From Gammaproteobacteria bacterium (GTDB lineage: Bacteria > Pseudomonadota > Gammaproteobacteria > Eutrophobiales > Eutrophobiaceae), in the NCBI GenBank assembly GCA_030829955.1, contig JAURNY010000030.1:1-64000 (forward strand): a stretch of DNA of 64,000 nt, written 5' to 3'. The notes under the pieces were generated by a model that was not told the DNA's origin, searched no databases, and worked only from the letters and a program-made list of their open reading frames with translations. Both the position numbers and the translations under genes were made by a program. Every line of letters starts with the position of its first letter. The first letter of the stretch is position 1. This document shows positions 17,430 to 26,177 of the stretch, one piece after another.

Positions 17430-17792
17430 CTATTCACCCGAGTTTGTGTCTTCAGGTTCTTGTGGAACTGTTTCTGAATTTAATTCAGCCTCGGTCGTTT
17501 CATCCTGAACTTCCGTTGTATCAACTGATTGTGCGGATTCATCTGCCTCTTCTATTACATCTGTCCAACACTCAAAGGCCACCACTGTTAACCTTTCTGA
17601 ATAGTCTTGTATATATCTGACTTTCTTTTCATATTTTTCGCATTCTGATTTTGCTAGATCATAGGCATCCATAAAATTGACACGATTAGCTTTAATAATG
17701 ACTATATTTTCATCGGATTGTGTTATGGATGCCTGACCGCCGCAAGCGGTGATCAGTGAGATTAGAACTAGGAGAATCGAATAACGTAACAT
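17430..17792 (-). CDS. Small lipoprotein of unknown function with an acidic tail
   Basis: I do not recognise the family. The 120-residue protein starts with a short charged and hydrophobic signal and a lipobox LITAC, so Cys17 would be the lipidated N-terminus and the mature protein would sit in the envelope. The middle (about 30-80) has two further cysteines and a pattern of A..SEC.KY.KK.RY, a small globular domain. From about residue 80 the sequence is low-complexity Glu/Asp/Thr/Ser and probably disordered. It converges with ppc and stands alone. Confidence 0.7.
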   Translation of the reverse strand: MLRYSILLVLISLITACGGQASITQSDENIVIIKANRVNFMDAYDLAKSECEKYEKKVRYIQDYSERLTVVAFECWTDVIEEADESAQSVDTTEVQDETTEAELNSETVPQEPEDTNSGE

Positions 17793-17973
17793 AGTAGCTA
17801 TTAATTAATATCAATATGGTTGTTACTTTACTCTATTTAAGTATCTTCTAGCAAAAACTTAATAATTCTTCGGCCTGTATTGTTACAGGTCTTTGCAGTA
17901 ATAATTATTGTATGTAATATCGGAATATGAATATCCCAGAGCTATTATTAATGACATTAATACAAATCAGCTT

Positions 17974-18393
17974 ATGACAGAAAAAAAATACAAAGGCAGT
18001 TGTTTGTGCGGTTCGATTACATACGAAATATCAGGACCGTTTAACGTTTTTCAATTTTGTCATTGTTCACGTTGTAGAAAATTTACCGGCAGCGCACATG
18101 CTGCGAATTTGTTTGTGTCGCCAGAGCATTTTAACTGGACATCTGGTGAAGAATTATTAGGTCGTTATGAAGAAGTAAATGCAAAATACTTTGCAACGAA
18201 TTTTTGTAAAAGTTGTGGTTCGTCTATGCCTTGGGCAGTTCAGGGTGGCAGAAATATAGTTGTTACTGCTGGCACACTAGATGATGATCCGAATATCAAA
18301 CCTATGTGGAATATATTTTGGGCCTCCAGGGTAAAATGGCACGAGGGAATTGAATCCCTGCCTTGTCATGATGAACTTCCTATAAAAAATTAA
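17974..18393 (+). CDS. GFA-family zinc protein (formaldehyde-activating-like fold)
   Basis: This 139-residue protein has the zinc-binding pattern of the Gfa family: CLCG near the start, CHCSRCRK around residue 30, and CKSCG around 75. The family is named after glutathione-dependent formaldehyde-activating enzyme, but most members are uncharacterised, so a role in formaldehyde metabolism is only a possibility in this C1-using context. The frame is open from an ATG at 17908. I prefer the ATG at 17974 because the conserved domain (KGSCLCGSITYE) starts a few residues later and the upstream 22 residues look unlike the family. Confidence 0.85.
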   Translation: MTEKKYKGSCLCGSITYEISGPFNVFQFCHCSRCRKFTGSAHAANLFVSPEHFNWTSGEELLGRYEEVNAKYFATNFCKSCGSSMPWAVQGGRNIVVTAGTLDDDPNIKPMWNIFWASRVKWHEGIESLPCHDELPIKN

Positions 18394-18401
18394 AAGTATA
18401 T

Positions 18402-18600
18402 ATGATTAAGTTCGTGAGTTGGTTTATGCCACCTCTGGACAACCTGCAACTGATGCTACCAGTGTCAGAATGCTAAAAATTATTGGCATATAGGAACTGA
18501 ATATGATCGATCCATTTTTATTACTGGATTATTTCGAGTCTATTCTTGCAAATGACTATATTGGCGGTTTTAAGGTTTGTTTTAATTGCTATTTGTAGAA
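18402..18600 (+). pseudogene. Decayed pirin gene, N-terminal remnant only
   Basis: Translating from 18410 gives VRELVYATSGQPATD, then SVRMLKIIG, an in-frame TAG at 18491, and then ELN-IDPFLLLDYFES and NDYIGGF. This is the N-terminal pattern of pirins (gxPxsDGAGVxLxRxIG...DPFLLLDxFgS..DYiaGF). The likely original ATG at 18402 is one base out of frame. After GGF the conserved HPHRG metal-binding region is missing and the frame ends at TAG 18598-18600. A frameshift, a nonsense codon and a truncation together show that the gene is dead. It fills much of the 384-bp gap between the GFA gene and the SDR gene; I see nothing else there except the SDR ribosome-binding site. Confidence 0.8.
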
Positions 18601-18777
18601 TATATAACTTTCAAGAAATTAGAAAAGTGTATTGATATTTTTTCAAAGGAAATCATGAGACAATATCTAGTCTAAATTTTAATAGTTAGCCATACATCAG
18701 TGGCGTTGTATCATCCATTATTAAAAAAGATCGCAGCTTTATAAAAATATAATTAATAATTTTTAGAGGAGAGAAAT

Positions 18778-19521
18778 ATGAGTTTTGATGTAAAAGATAA
18801 AATAGCATTGGTCACAGGTGCAAACCGCGGTATTGGCAAGAATATTGTTGAAACTTTATTAAAGCATGGTGCTAAAAAAGTTTATGCAGCGGTCAGAAAT
18901 CTGGACTCTGCCATGTTTTTAGTTGATCAGTACGGTGATAAGGTTGTCGCTATAGAGTTAGATCTTGGAAAACCTAGCACGATTACCAATGCCGCTAAAC
19001 AGGCAACTGATGTTGATTTAGTCGTTAACAATGCTGGCGTTTTATATACAGCGACATCAATATCTGAGAATGCAATCGACAGTCTCACTAAAGAGATGGA
19101 TATCAATGTTGGTGGATTAATTCGTATGGCACAGGCATTCGCACCAATTTTGAAAAATAATGGTGGTGGTGCATTTGCACAGTTAAATTCAGTTGCATCA
19201 ATGAAAAACTTTGCTGACTTTTCTACTTACTCAGCGTCAAAGGCAGCAGCCTACTCAATTACTCAAGGTTTAAGGGATAAGCTGGAAGAACAAGGTACTC
19301 TCGTTGTTAGTGTACACCCTGGCCCGATTGACACTGATATGGCGAATGATGCAGGTTTGGGTGAGATTGCTCAGCCTCCTGAATTGGTTTCAGAGGGACT
19401 TATTGCCGGATTGAAGAATGGTGATTTTCATGTTTTCCCTGATGACATGGCCAAGCAGATTTGGGGACAATATGAGTCTTATGCAAAAAATATTGTTGAA
19501 GTTAATTTAATGGAAGAATAA
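18778..19521 (+). CDS. Short-chain dehydrogenase/reductase (SDR)
   Basis: Classical SDR of 247 residues. It has TGANRGIG near 14-21 for NAD(P) binding, NNAG near 82-85, and the catalytic Ser followed by YSASK (about residues 141, 154 and 158). The proline-glycine after the active site (HPGPIDTDM) is also typical. The substrate cannot be read from the sequence. A clear AGAGGAG lies 6 bases before the ATG. It is monocistronic, with a terminator just after it, and lies in a small accessory zone beside the pirin remnant. Confidence 0.9.
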   Translation: MSFDVKDKIALVTGANRGIGKNIVETLLKHGAKKVYAAVRNLDSAMFLVDQYGDKVVAIELDLGKPSTITNAAKQATDVDLVVNNAGVLYTATSISENAIDSLTKEMDINVGGLIRMAQAFAPILKNNGGGAFAQLNSVASMKNFADFSTYSASKAAAYSITQGLRDKLEEQGTLVVSVHPGPIDTDMANDAGLGEIAQPPELVSEGLIAGLKNGDFHVFPDDMAKQIWGQYESYAKNIVEVNLMEE

Positions 19522-19532
19522 TTAATAGGAAG

Positions 19533-19554
19533 CCCCGCTGATGCGGGGTTTTTT
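19533..19554 (+). terminator. Intrinsic terminator after the SDR gene
   Basis: CCCCGC and GCGGGG (19533-19538, 19543-19548) form a 6-bp GC stem with a TGAT loop followed by six T residues. Confidence 0.92.
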
Positions 19555-19568
19555 ATAGCTATAAAATA

Positions 19569-20141
19569 ATGCCTGATAACAAACGCTGTAGTTGGTGTTT
19601 AAGTGATCCACTCTATATCAAATACCATGATAAAGAATGGGGTGTGCCAGTCAAACGAGATAATAAATGGTTTGAGTTTTTAATACTGGAAGGCATCCAG
19701 GCTGGCTTAAGCTGGATTACCATATTAAAGAAACGTGAAACCTTTCGACAAGCATTGGATGGTTTCGATTTTAACCTAATTGCCAATTACAATGATAAGA
19801 AGATCTATTCATTACTTAATAATGCGTCTTTAATTAGGAATAGATTAAAAATGCAGGCTGTTGTAAAAAACGCCAATGCGTTTATTGATGTTCGTAAAGA
19901 GTTCGGAAGCTTCAATCGTTATATCTGGCAGTTTACCGATCATCAAGTGATACAAAACAAATTCAAAACCCTTGCTGATATTCCAGCAAAGACATCCATA
20001 GCAAATATCATGTCGAAGGATTTAAAAAAACGCGGTTTTAGTTTTGTCGGGCCGACTATATGTTATGCCTTTATGCAAGCTACAGGCATGGTGAATGACC
20101 ATGTCACACATTGTTTTCGCTATAAAGAATTGAAGAAATAA
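19569..20141 (+). CDS. tag: DNA-3-methyladenine glycosylase I
   Basis: Base-excision repair enzyme that removes 3-methyladenine from alkylated DNA. The 190-residue protein carries the Tag zinc ligands in their usual places: Cys7 (RCSWC), His20 (YHDKEWG), His178 and Cys182 (NDHVTHC). GLSWITIL near 47-54 and KKRGFSFVGPT near 150-160 are also typical. The length is that of E. coli Tag (187). The next gene starts two bases after its stop codon, so the two are probably co-expressed. Confidence 0.97.
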   Translation: MPDNKRCSWCLSDPLYIKYHDKEWGVPVKRDNKWFEFLILEGIQAGLSWITILKKRETFRQALDGFDFNLIANYNDKKIYSLLNNASLIRNRLKMQAVVKNANAFIDVRKEFGSFNRYIWQFTDHQVIQNKFKTLADIPAKTSIANIMSKDLKKRGFSFVGPTICYAFMQATGMVNDHVTHCFRYKELKK

Positions 20142-20142
20142 T

Positions 20143-21090
20143 GTGAAGCCGGGCGATATACGCAACAAGGATTATATCTGTGTTGATGACAGGTTGTTTT
20201 TTTCTGTTATCAGTGATGAACCCGAACAAGATAAGCTACTTTGCTGGTTGCGCTATATAAAAGACGGAAAAAAATTCAGAAAATTAACAACGACTGAAGC
20301 TGCGGAATATATTCAAACACATTATCCGAAGCTGATTTTCCATAGCAAACTTGCGGATAGTTATATGCATGGCATCCCGCATGAATCAATTAGTCAATAT
20401 TATTTCGCAAGAAGATGTATTAACACTTTAAAAAACTTAGCATCCATTGATAGTAAACAAACCGATGCTTTGGCATTTATTAACTTAATAGAAGAAAATA
20501 AACTTGATTCAAGTCTATTAGGCATTACAGGTTCATTGTTAATAAATGTGCAAAATGAAAATTCAGATATAGATTTATTAGTGTATGGGAGAGATGCTTT
20601 TTTTCAGTTTAGAAGTCTCGTTAAAAAAATGGTTGAAGAGCATTGTTTGAGTGAATTGAACGAGGAAGCTTGGCGAGACGCTTATCAGCGCCGTGAATGC
20701 GATATTGGTTATACAGATTATTTAAGACATGAAAAAAGAAAGTTCAATAAATGTATGATTAACGATACCAAGGTTGATATCACCATGATTCCTAATAGAA
20801 ATGAGCAGATTATTGATGCGCAACATTATCAAAAACAGGGGAAAGTGATTATTAAAGGCATGTTGATTGATGATCAATATGCCTATGACACACCTGCAAG
20901 ATATTATATTGACAATAAACATATTAAAGAAGTTGTAGTTTATACTGCAACATATGTTGGTCAGGCAGTTAAAGGTGAGATGATTGAAGTATGTGGTGTG
21001 CTTGAGAAAAACAAGGATCAAGGACGTTTAGTTGTTGGAACGAGTCGTGAAGCGAAAGACGAATACATAAAAGTGATAGTGGATAGTTAA
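20143..21090 (+). CDS. Predicted nucleotidyltransferase of an archaeal-looking family
   Basis: The 315-residue protein has a nucleotidyltransferase signature: GITGS at 127-131 followed by SDIDLLVYG with Asp142 and Asp144 as the likely metal ligands. The flanking parts (N-terminal GDIRNKDYICVDDRLFFSV, LCWLRYI, then KLTTTEAAEYI and YPKLIF) resemble, from memory, the archaeal 'DNA polymerase subunit beta' proteins of COG1665. That family's function is not established and I do not assign one. The C-terminal 70 residues look like an extra beta domain (VVYTATYVGQ, EVCGVLEK). The start is GTG at 20143; an ATG overlapping the tag stop is immediately followed by TGA. It sits between tag and asnS with 9 bp to the latter. 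Confidence 0.75.
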   Translation: MKPGDIRNKDYICVDDRLFFSVISDEPEQDKLLCWLRYIKDGKKFRKLTTTEAAEYIQTHYPKLIFHSKLADSYMHGIPHESISQYYFARRCINTLKNLASIDSKQTDALAFINLIEENKLDSSLLGITGSLLINVQNENSDIDLLVYGRDAFFQFRSLVKKMVEEHCLSELNEEAWRDAYQRRECDIGYTDYLRHEKRKFNKCMINDTKVDITMIPNRNEQIIDAQHYQKQGKVIIKGMLIDDQYAYDTPARYYIDNKHIKEVVVYTATYVGQAVKGEMIEVCGVLEKNKDQGRLVVGTSREAKDEYIKVIVDS

Positions 21091-21099
21091 GAGGTATTT

Positions 21100-22482
21100 A
21101 TGCAAAGAATTAAAGTTAAATCATTATTAAGTTCTGAATCTGCGCAAGAGGAAGTATTGTTAAAAGGCTGGGTGCGTACATTAAGAGATAATAAGGCTTT
21201 TTCATTTATCGAATTGAATGATGGCTCCTGTTTGGCAAATATTCAGGTAATAGTAGATAGTAACCTTGAGAACTATGCTGATGTTATGCATCTGTCTACT
21301 GGTGCTGCCATTGCTGTAACTGGCAAATTAGTTGAATCACCGGGTAAAGGACAAAAATGGGAAGTACAGGCGAGTGGTGTTGAATTAATCGGCACGGCGC
21401 CTGATGATTACCCGCTACAAAAGAAACGTCATACTGATGAGTATTTACGTACAATAGCTCATCTTCGTCCGCGTTCAAATAAATATGGCGCAATATTTAG
21501 AATGCGATCTGCGTTATCAAAAGCCATTCATGATTTTTTTCAGGAACGTGATTTCAAATGGATTCATACACCGATCATTACTGGTTCGGATTGTGAAGGC
21601 GCAGGCGAAATGTTTCATGTCACAACTCTCGATTTAATGAATGTGCCAAAACAAAATGGTGAAGTAAATTTTGTTGAAGACTTTTTTGGAAAGGAAGCCA
21701 ACCTGACTGTATCAGGTCAACTTTCAGTAGAAACATTTTGTACCAGTCTTGGCGATGTTTATACCTTTGGTCCTACATTCCGCTCAGAAAATTCAAATAC
21801 TAGTCGTCATATGGCTGAGTTCTGGATGATCGAGCCAGAAATGGCATTTGCTAATCTGCAAGATGATATGCAACTTGGGCAAGACTTCATTCAATATCTA
21901 GTTCGTTTCACCATGGAACAATGTAGTGACGATTTGGAATTGTTCGCGAAGTTTGTTGATAAGGAATTAATGAGCACGCTGGATAATATTGCTAATAATG
22001 ATTTCGTCAGATTACCTTACACAGAAGCAATCGAGATTTTACAAAAAAGTAGCCAACAGTTTGAGTATGAGGTGAAATGGGGAAAGGATCTGCAATCTGA
22101 ACATGAGCGCTTTTTAACGGAACAACATTTTAAACAGCCTGTGATCGTTTATGATTATCCAAAGGATATTAAAGCATTTTACATGCGGCTTAATGATGAT
22201 GAAAAAACAGTTGCAGCAATGGATATACTTGTGCCTGCTATTGGTGAAATTATCGGCGGTAGCCAGCGTGAAGAACGTTATAATTTTTTAACAAAACGCA
22301 TAAAAGAATTGGGTTTTGATGAAGCCAATTACTGGTGGTATCTCGATACACGTAAATATGGCACTGTACCACATGCCGGATTTGGTCTGGGTTTTGAACG
22401 ATTATTAATGCTGGTATCCGGCATATCCAATATTCGTGATGTTATTCCTTTTCCACGCACACCAAAGAATTTAGAGTTTTAA
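21100..22482 (+). CDS. asnS: Asparaginyl-tRNA synthetase
   Basis: Class IIb aminoacyl-tRNA synthetase that charges tRNA-Asn. It has 460 residues (E. coli 466). The N-terminal OB fold covers about 15-100 (GWVRTLRDNKAFSFIELNDGS). Motif 2 lies at FGPTFRSENSNTSRHMAEFWMIEPE and motif 3 near the C-terminus (GFGLGFERLLM), ending in PRTPKNLEF as expected for AsnRS. An AGAGG lies before the ATG. No terminator is obvious after it. Confidence 0.98.
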   Translation: MQRIKVKSLLSSESAQEEVLLKGWVRTLRDNKAFSFIELNDGSCLANIQVIVDSNLENYADVMHLSTGAAIAVTGKLVESPGKGQKWEVQASGVELIGTAPDDYPLQKKRHTDEYLRTIAHLRPRSNKYGAIFRMRSALSKAIHDFFQERDFKWIHTPIITGSDCEGAGEMFHVTTLDLMNVPKQNGEVNFVEDFFGKEANLTVSGQLSVETFCTSLGDVYTFGPTFRSENSNTSRHMAEFWMIEPEMAFANLQDDMQLGQDFIQYLVRFTMEQCSDDLELFAKFVDKELMSTLDNIANNDFVRLPYTEAIEILQKSSQQFEYEVKWGKDLQSEHERFLTEQHFKQPVIVYDYPKDIKAFYMRLNDDEKTVAAMDILVPAIGEIIGGSQREERYNFLTKRIKELGFDEANYWWYLDTRKYGTVPHAGFGLGFERLLMLVSGISNIRDVIPFPRTPKNLEF

Positions 22483-22580
22483 TATGGTTGTAAAAAAGTA
22501 ATTATTACCCCGACATGTTTTTATTCAGTTAAATAAATTGTCAGATATACTTTTTTAAGTACTAATGATAAGTTATTGAT

Positions 22581-22617
22581 TAACATTTAATAAATCATTG
22601 CTTTAAATTAAATGTTA
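22581..22617. repeat. Inverted repeat upstream of the MFS exporter gene
   Basis: TAACATTTAA (22581-22590) and TTAAATGTTA (22608-22617) are perfect 10-bp inverted repeats separated by 17 bases. They lie 40 bp before the exporter start. The position suits a repressor operator, but AT-rich dyads also arise by chance. Confidence 0.35.
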
Positions 22618-22656
22618 TATTGATTGGCATACCTGATTAAGTGTTTTTAAAATAAC

Positions 22657-24048
22657 ATGCAACCCGAAAAAGATAGTACTTCTCTGCAACGATTTACCTT
22701 ATTAATGGTATTGATCAATGCCTTTACCACACCATTAATGTTGTCAGCAGTTAATGTCGCCTTGCCAACATTAGCAGATGATCTGTCAATGAGTGCTATC
22801 CAGCTTAGTTGGGTGCCGATGGCGTATCTCATGGCCAGCGCGATGTTTGTACTTATCTTTGGGCGTATTGCCGATATGTTTGGTAGAAAGCGTATTTTTT
22901 TATTTGGCACTGGATTTGTAATTGTTAGCTCAATACTTGCTGCCTGTTCTATTAATGCCGATATGATGATTATTTGTCGATTTTTGCAGGGCATTAGTGC
23001 CGCAATGCTCTATGCAACACAAGTCGCGATTGTGTCATCTGCATATTCACCTGCAAAACGTGGTCAGGTTATTGGTTTTGTTATCTCCATGATCTATTTA
23101 GGTTTAACTATAGGGCCATTAATCGGCGGCTATGTAGTTGATGCTTTTGGTTGGCGCATTGCATTTTTAATTCATATACCCTTGGCTGTAATAGCAACTA
23201 TTATTGGATTTTTATTAATCAAGGAAGATTGGAAGTCAGATGATAAAGGTAGCATCGATCTATTTGGCACCATGATGTATAGCATTTCAATAATGTTGCT
23301 ATGTGTTTCTGTATCAAGCATGCCTGCTACATATGCATTTATTATTTTAGTAATAGCTATACTTGGATTTGCATTGTTTGTTGGCTTTGAAAATAAACAT
23401 AAGCATCCAATATTAGATGTCAGTTTATTTTTTAATAATCGAATTCTTACTTTTTCTTGTATAGCATCATTGATTATTTATACAGCAACATTTGCTAATG
23501 TTGTGCAGATAAGTCTTTATCTGCAATATTTAAAAGGATTATCAGCTACGGCAGCGGGTATGGTGATGTTGTGCCAACCTTTAACGATGGCAATCTTCTC
23601 TCCATTATCTGGACGTTTATCCGATAAGTTTGAGCCTAGCCAGTTGGCTTCAGCTGGCATGGTTGCTAGTGGTATAGGTTTGTTAATGTTATCGCAATTA
23701 CATGAAACTAGTAGCCTGACTTATTTAATAGTGGCTTTAATTATTACCGGTTTTGGTTTTGGTTTGTTCTCATCACCTAATGTGAATGCAATAATGAGTT
23801 CAGTCGATAAACAACAACTTGGTCGTGCGAATGGTATTGTTGCTATTATGCGCATACTGGGTCAGATGAGCAGTATGATGCTGGTAACATTAGTCTTTGC
23901 GATGTTGATCGGTAGTAATGCAATCACGCCGGAAAAGTATGTGCATTTAGAAACAGCTATCAGAACTATCTTTACTATTGCAGCATGTTTATGTGTGCCG
24001 GGATTATATTTTTCGCTAGCGAGAGGCAAGCTCAGGGAAGCGAGTTAA
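22657..24048 (+). CDS. MFS drug:H+ antiporter-type exporter (DHA2, 14-TMS type)
   Basis: Inner-membrane transporter of 463 residues. The N-terminal half has the motif A form GRIADMFGRKRIF near 69-81 and the antiporter motif C form GLTIGPLIGGY near 149-159. VALPTLADDL near 34 followed by LSWVPMAYLM is typical of EmrB/QacA-like proteins. About 14 hydrophobic segments can be counted. The substrate is unknown. No partner gene for a membrane-fusion protein or a TetR/MarR regulator is adjacent, so it is probably a stand-alone exporter. Its last four bases overlap the end of ycgL on the other strand. Confidence 0.88.
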   Translation: MQPEKDSTSLQRFTLLMVLINAFTTPLMLSAVNVALPTLADDLSMSAIQLSWVPMAYLMASAMFVLIFGRIADMFGRKRIFLFGTGFVIVSSILAACSINADMMIICRFLQGISAAMLYATQVAIVSSAYSPAKRGQVIGFVISMIYLGLTIGPLIGGYVVDAFGWRIAFLIHIPLAVIATIIGFLLIKEDWKSDDKGSIDLFGTMMYSISIMLLCVSVSSMPATYAFIILVIAILGFALFVGFENKHKHPILDVSLFFNNRILTFSCIASLIIYTATFANVVQISLYLQYLKGLSATAAGMVMLCQPLTMAIFSPLSGRLSDKFEPSQLASAGMVASGIGLLMLSQLHETSSLTYLIVALIITGFGFGLFSSPNVNAIMSSVDKQQLGRANGIVAIMRILGQMSSMMLVTLVFAMLIGSNAITPEKYVHLETAIRTIFTIAACLCVPGLYFSLARGKLREAS

Positions 24049-24320
24049 TCTCCAAAGTAGAGATTTGAAATAAGTTCTGAAGGTGGCATCTGAATGAAGT
24101 AGCCCTTGTCTTCATCATTCAAGGACTTCATTACTTCTACAACATCAACCCTTGCAAGTTTTCGTTCTTCAGTTAATTCCAGATCCATTACATATGCTAG
24201 TTGCCCTACTAGTTTAATTAACTTTTCAGGAAGTTCGTCTACCTTTTTATCCGAGTGAACATAGAGGTACATTTCATCTTTTCTGGAACAGCGAAAAACT
24301 TGGCAATTAACTATATTCAT
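24045..24320 (-). CDS. ycgL: YcgL domain protein
   Basis: Small cytoplasmic protein of a gammaproteobacterial family with no firm function. The 91 residues show the YcgL pattern: CQVFRCSRKDEMYLYV at the start, LPEKL, then AYVMDLELTEERKLARVDV and GYFIQMPP. The frame is open up to an ATG at 24350, but that codon lies inside the ftfL terminator stem. The ATG at 24320 starts exactly at the conserved domain, so I use it. The gene lies downstream of ftfL on the same strand. Confidence 0.9.
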   Translation of the reverse strand: MNIVNCQVFRCSRKDEMYLYVHSDKKVDELPEKLIKLVGQLAYVMDLELTEERKLARVDVVEVMKSLNDEDKGYFIQMPPSELISNLYFGD

Positions 24321-24331
24321 AAAGTAAAGAC

Positions 24332-24348
24332 GGGGTGTTTGGCACCCC
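24332..24348 (-). terminator. Intrinsic terminator of ftfL
   Basis: On the minus strand GGGGTG, a 5-base loop and CACCCC are followed by GTCTTTACTTT. The stem begins 8 bases past the ftfL stop codon. It separates ftfL from ycgL. Confidence 0.75.
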
Positions 24349-24355
24349 ATTAGAG

Positions 24356-26029
24356 TTAGAACAAGCCAGTGATGTTTCCGTTTTCATCAACATCAATCTT
24401 TTCAGCGGCAGGTACTTTAGGTAAGCCAGGCATGGTCATCATGTTACCAGCAATGGCAACAACAAAGCCTGCACCGTTAGCGAGTCTTACTTCACTGATG
24501 TGAACAGTATGACCAGTCGGTGCGCCAATCGCAGTTGGATCAGTTGAAAATGACATCTGGGTTTTAGCTATACAAACCGGATATGAACCATAGTCTTTAT
24601 CCCATATTTGTAATTGTTGTTTCACTTTGCTATCAAATGTTACGTTTGCTGCACCATATACTTTGGTTGCAATCGCTTCAATTTTTTCCATTAAAGGCGC
24701 ATTGTCTTCATAGACATAGGTATGTTTGCCAGGTGAATTTTCAACAACATTTACGACTTCTTTAGCAAGATCTTCAGCACCAGCACCACCATCTGCCCAG
24801 TGTTTGGAGACTATCGCTTTGACACCGATAGCTTCACATTTGTCTTGTAACAATTTGATTTCTGCACCAGAGTCAAAGGTGAAGTGATTCACGCAGATAA
24901 CACAAGGTAAACCGTAGATATCACGAATATTGGAAACATGTTTTTCCAGATTCACCATGCCTTTTTCCAATGCTTCAAGGTTTTCAGTGTTAAGTTGATC
25001 TTTTGCAACTCCACCGTGATATTTCAATGCACGGATAGTCGCAACCAATACAACACACTTAGGATTGAGTCCGGCCATACGGGTTTTAATATCAATGAAT
25101 TTTTCCGCACCCAAGTCAGCACCAAATCCAGCTTCAGTAATCGTGTAGTCTGCCAGCTTTAAACCGGTCTTGGTTGCCGTTACGGTGTTACAACCATGTG
25201 CAATGTTTGCAAAAGGACCGCCATGAATAATGGCGATATTGTTTTCAAGCGTTTGCACCAGGTTTGGATTGATTGCATTGTTTAATAATGCCGCCATTGC
25301 ACCATGTGCTTTCAGATCACTCGCATAAACCGGTGTAACTTTGTCAGTTTTATAACCAATGATGATATTACCCAGACGGGTTTTGAGATCTTCACGACTG
25401 GTAGCAAGACAGAGAATTGCCATGATTTCTGAAGCTACAACAATATCGAAACCATCTTCACGTAAATAACCATTTGCAGGGCCACCCATGCCCACGACAA
25501 TATTACGTAAGGCACGATCATTCATGTCAACAACACGCTTCCACTGAATACGACGAGGATCGATATCCAATTCATTACCATGATTAATATGATTATCGAT
25601 CATCGCTGACAATAATGCATGAGCAACACCTATCGCATGGAAGTCACCAGTGAAATGCAGATTAATATCTTCCATTGGTACAACTTGCGCATAACCACCA
25701 CCAGCTGCACCCCCTTTAACACCAAAGCAGGGACCAAGTGAAGGTTCACGAAGACACATAATCGCTTTTTTACCGATTCTATTCAGAGCATCACCTAAAC
25801 CAACGGTAGTAGTTGTCTTGCCTTCACCTGCTGGAGTTGGACTAATTGCGGTTACCAGTACCAGATTACCTTCTTCTTTGGCGCTAATACTTTGAACATA
25901 TTCCAGTGATAATTTTGCCTTGTAATGACCGTAAGGCTCGAGATATTCGCTATCGATCCCGTATTGTTCTTTTGCTAAATCGACGATCCGTTTCTTATTC
26001 GCTGCTTGAGCGATTTCAATATCAGACAT
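24356..26029 (-). CDS. ftfL: Formate--tetrahydrofolate ligase
   Basis: ATP-dependent ligase joining formate to tetrahydrofolate to give 10-formyl-THF, the entry of formate into the serine cycle and into folate metabolism. It has 557 residues with the P-loop [10 protein letters not shown] around Lys71, and [12 protein letters not shown] and [13 protein letters not shown] in the middle, as in all members. An AGGGAGGG lies before the ATG at 26029. The gene stands apart from the sga-ppc block, and the mtdA and fch genes that normally join it in C1 transfer are not in this window. A purine-related role is possible, but the serine-cycle set nearby favours C1 assimilation. Confidence 0.97.
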   Translation of the reverse strand: MSDIEIAQAANKKRIVDLAKEQYGIDSEYLEPYGHYKAKLSLEYVQSISAKEEGNLVLVTAISPTPAGEGKTTTTVGLGDALNRIGKKAIMCLREPSLGPCFGVKGGAAGGGYAQVVPMEDINLHFTGDFHAIGVAHALLSAMIDNHINHGNELDIDPRRIQWKRVVDMNDRALRNIVVGMGGPANGYLREDGFDIVVASEIMAILCLATSREDLKTRLGNIIIGYKTDKVTPVYASDLKAHGAMAALLNNAINPNLVQTLENNIAIIHGGPFANIAHGCNTVTATKTGLKLADYTITEAGFGADLGAEKFIDIKTRMAGLNPKCVVLVATIRALKYHGGVAKDQLNTENLEALEKGMVNLEKHVSNIRDIYGLPCVICVNHFTFDSGAEIKLLQDKCEAIGVKAIVSKHWADGGAGAEDLAKEVVNVVENSPGKHTYVYEDNAPLMEKIEAIATKVYGAANVTFDSKVKQQLQIWDKDYGSYPVCIAKTQMSFSTDPTAIGAPTGHTVHISEVRLANGAGFVVAIAGNMMTMPGLPKVPAAEKIDVDENGNITGLF

Positions 26030-26177
26030 TCCGCCCTCCCTAAAAAGAGTAAAAAATATTAAATTACAAAAACTTAAACGATTGGTGTAATAGAGTTGTT
26101 ATCTAGTGGACGTCCAAAACAGTCCATCTCATTATTTCATACATTGTAACGCGCCGCGCTGATGATCACGAATATTA

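Noticed and set aside
17974-18393. Calling the GFA protein a formaldehyde-glutathione enzyme because the window has serine-cycle genes
   Set aside because: The family is broad and mostly uncharacterised, and no adjacent frmA/fghA-type genes support formaldehyde oxidation here.
24321-24350. Upstream ATG at 24350 as the start of ycgL
   Set aside because: It lies inside the GC-rich terminator stem of ftfL, and the added residues do not resemble the family; the ATG at 24320 begins at the conserved domain.
24356-26177. A riboswitch in the ftfL leader
   Set aside because: The 148 bases upstream of ftfL contain only a 10-bp palindrome (26107-26116) and no fold resembling the tetrahydrofolate, glycine or SAM classes I know.
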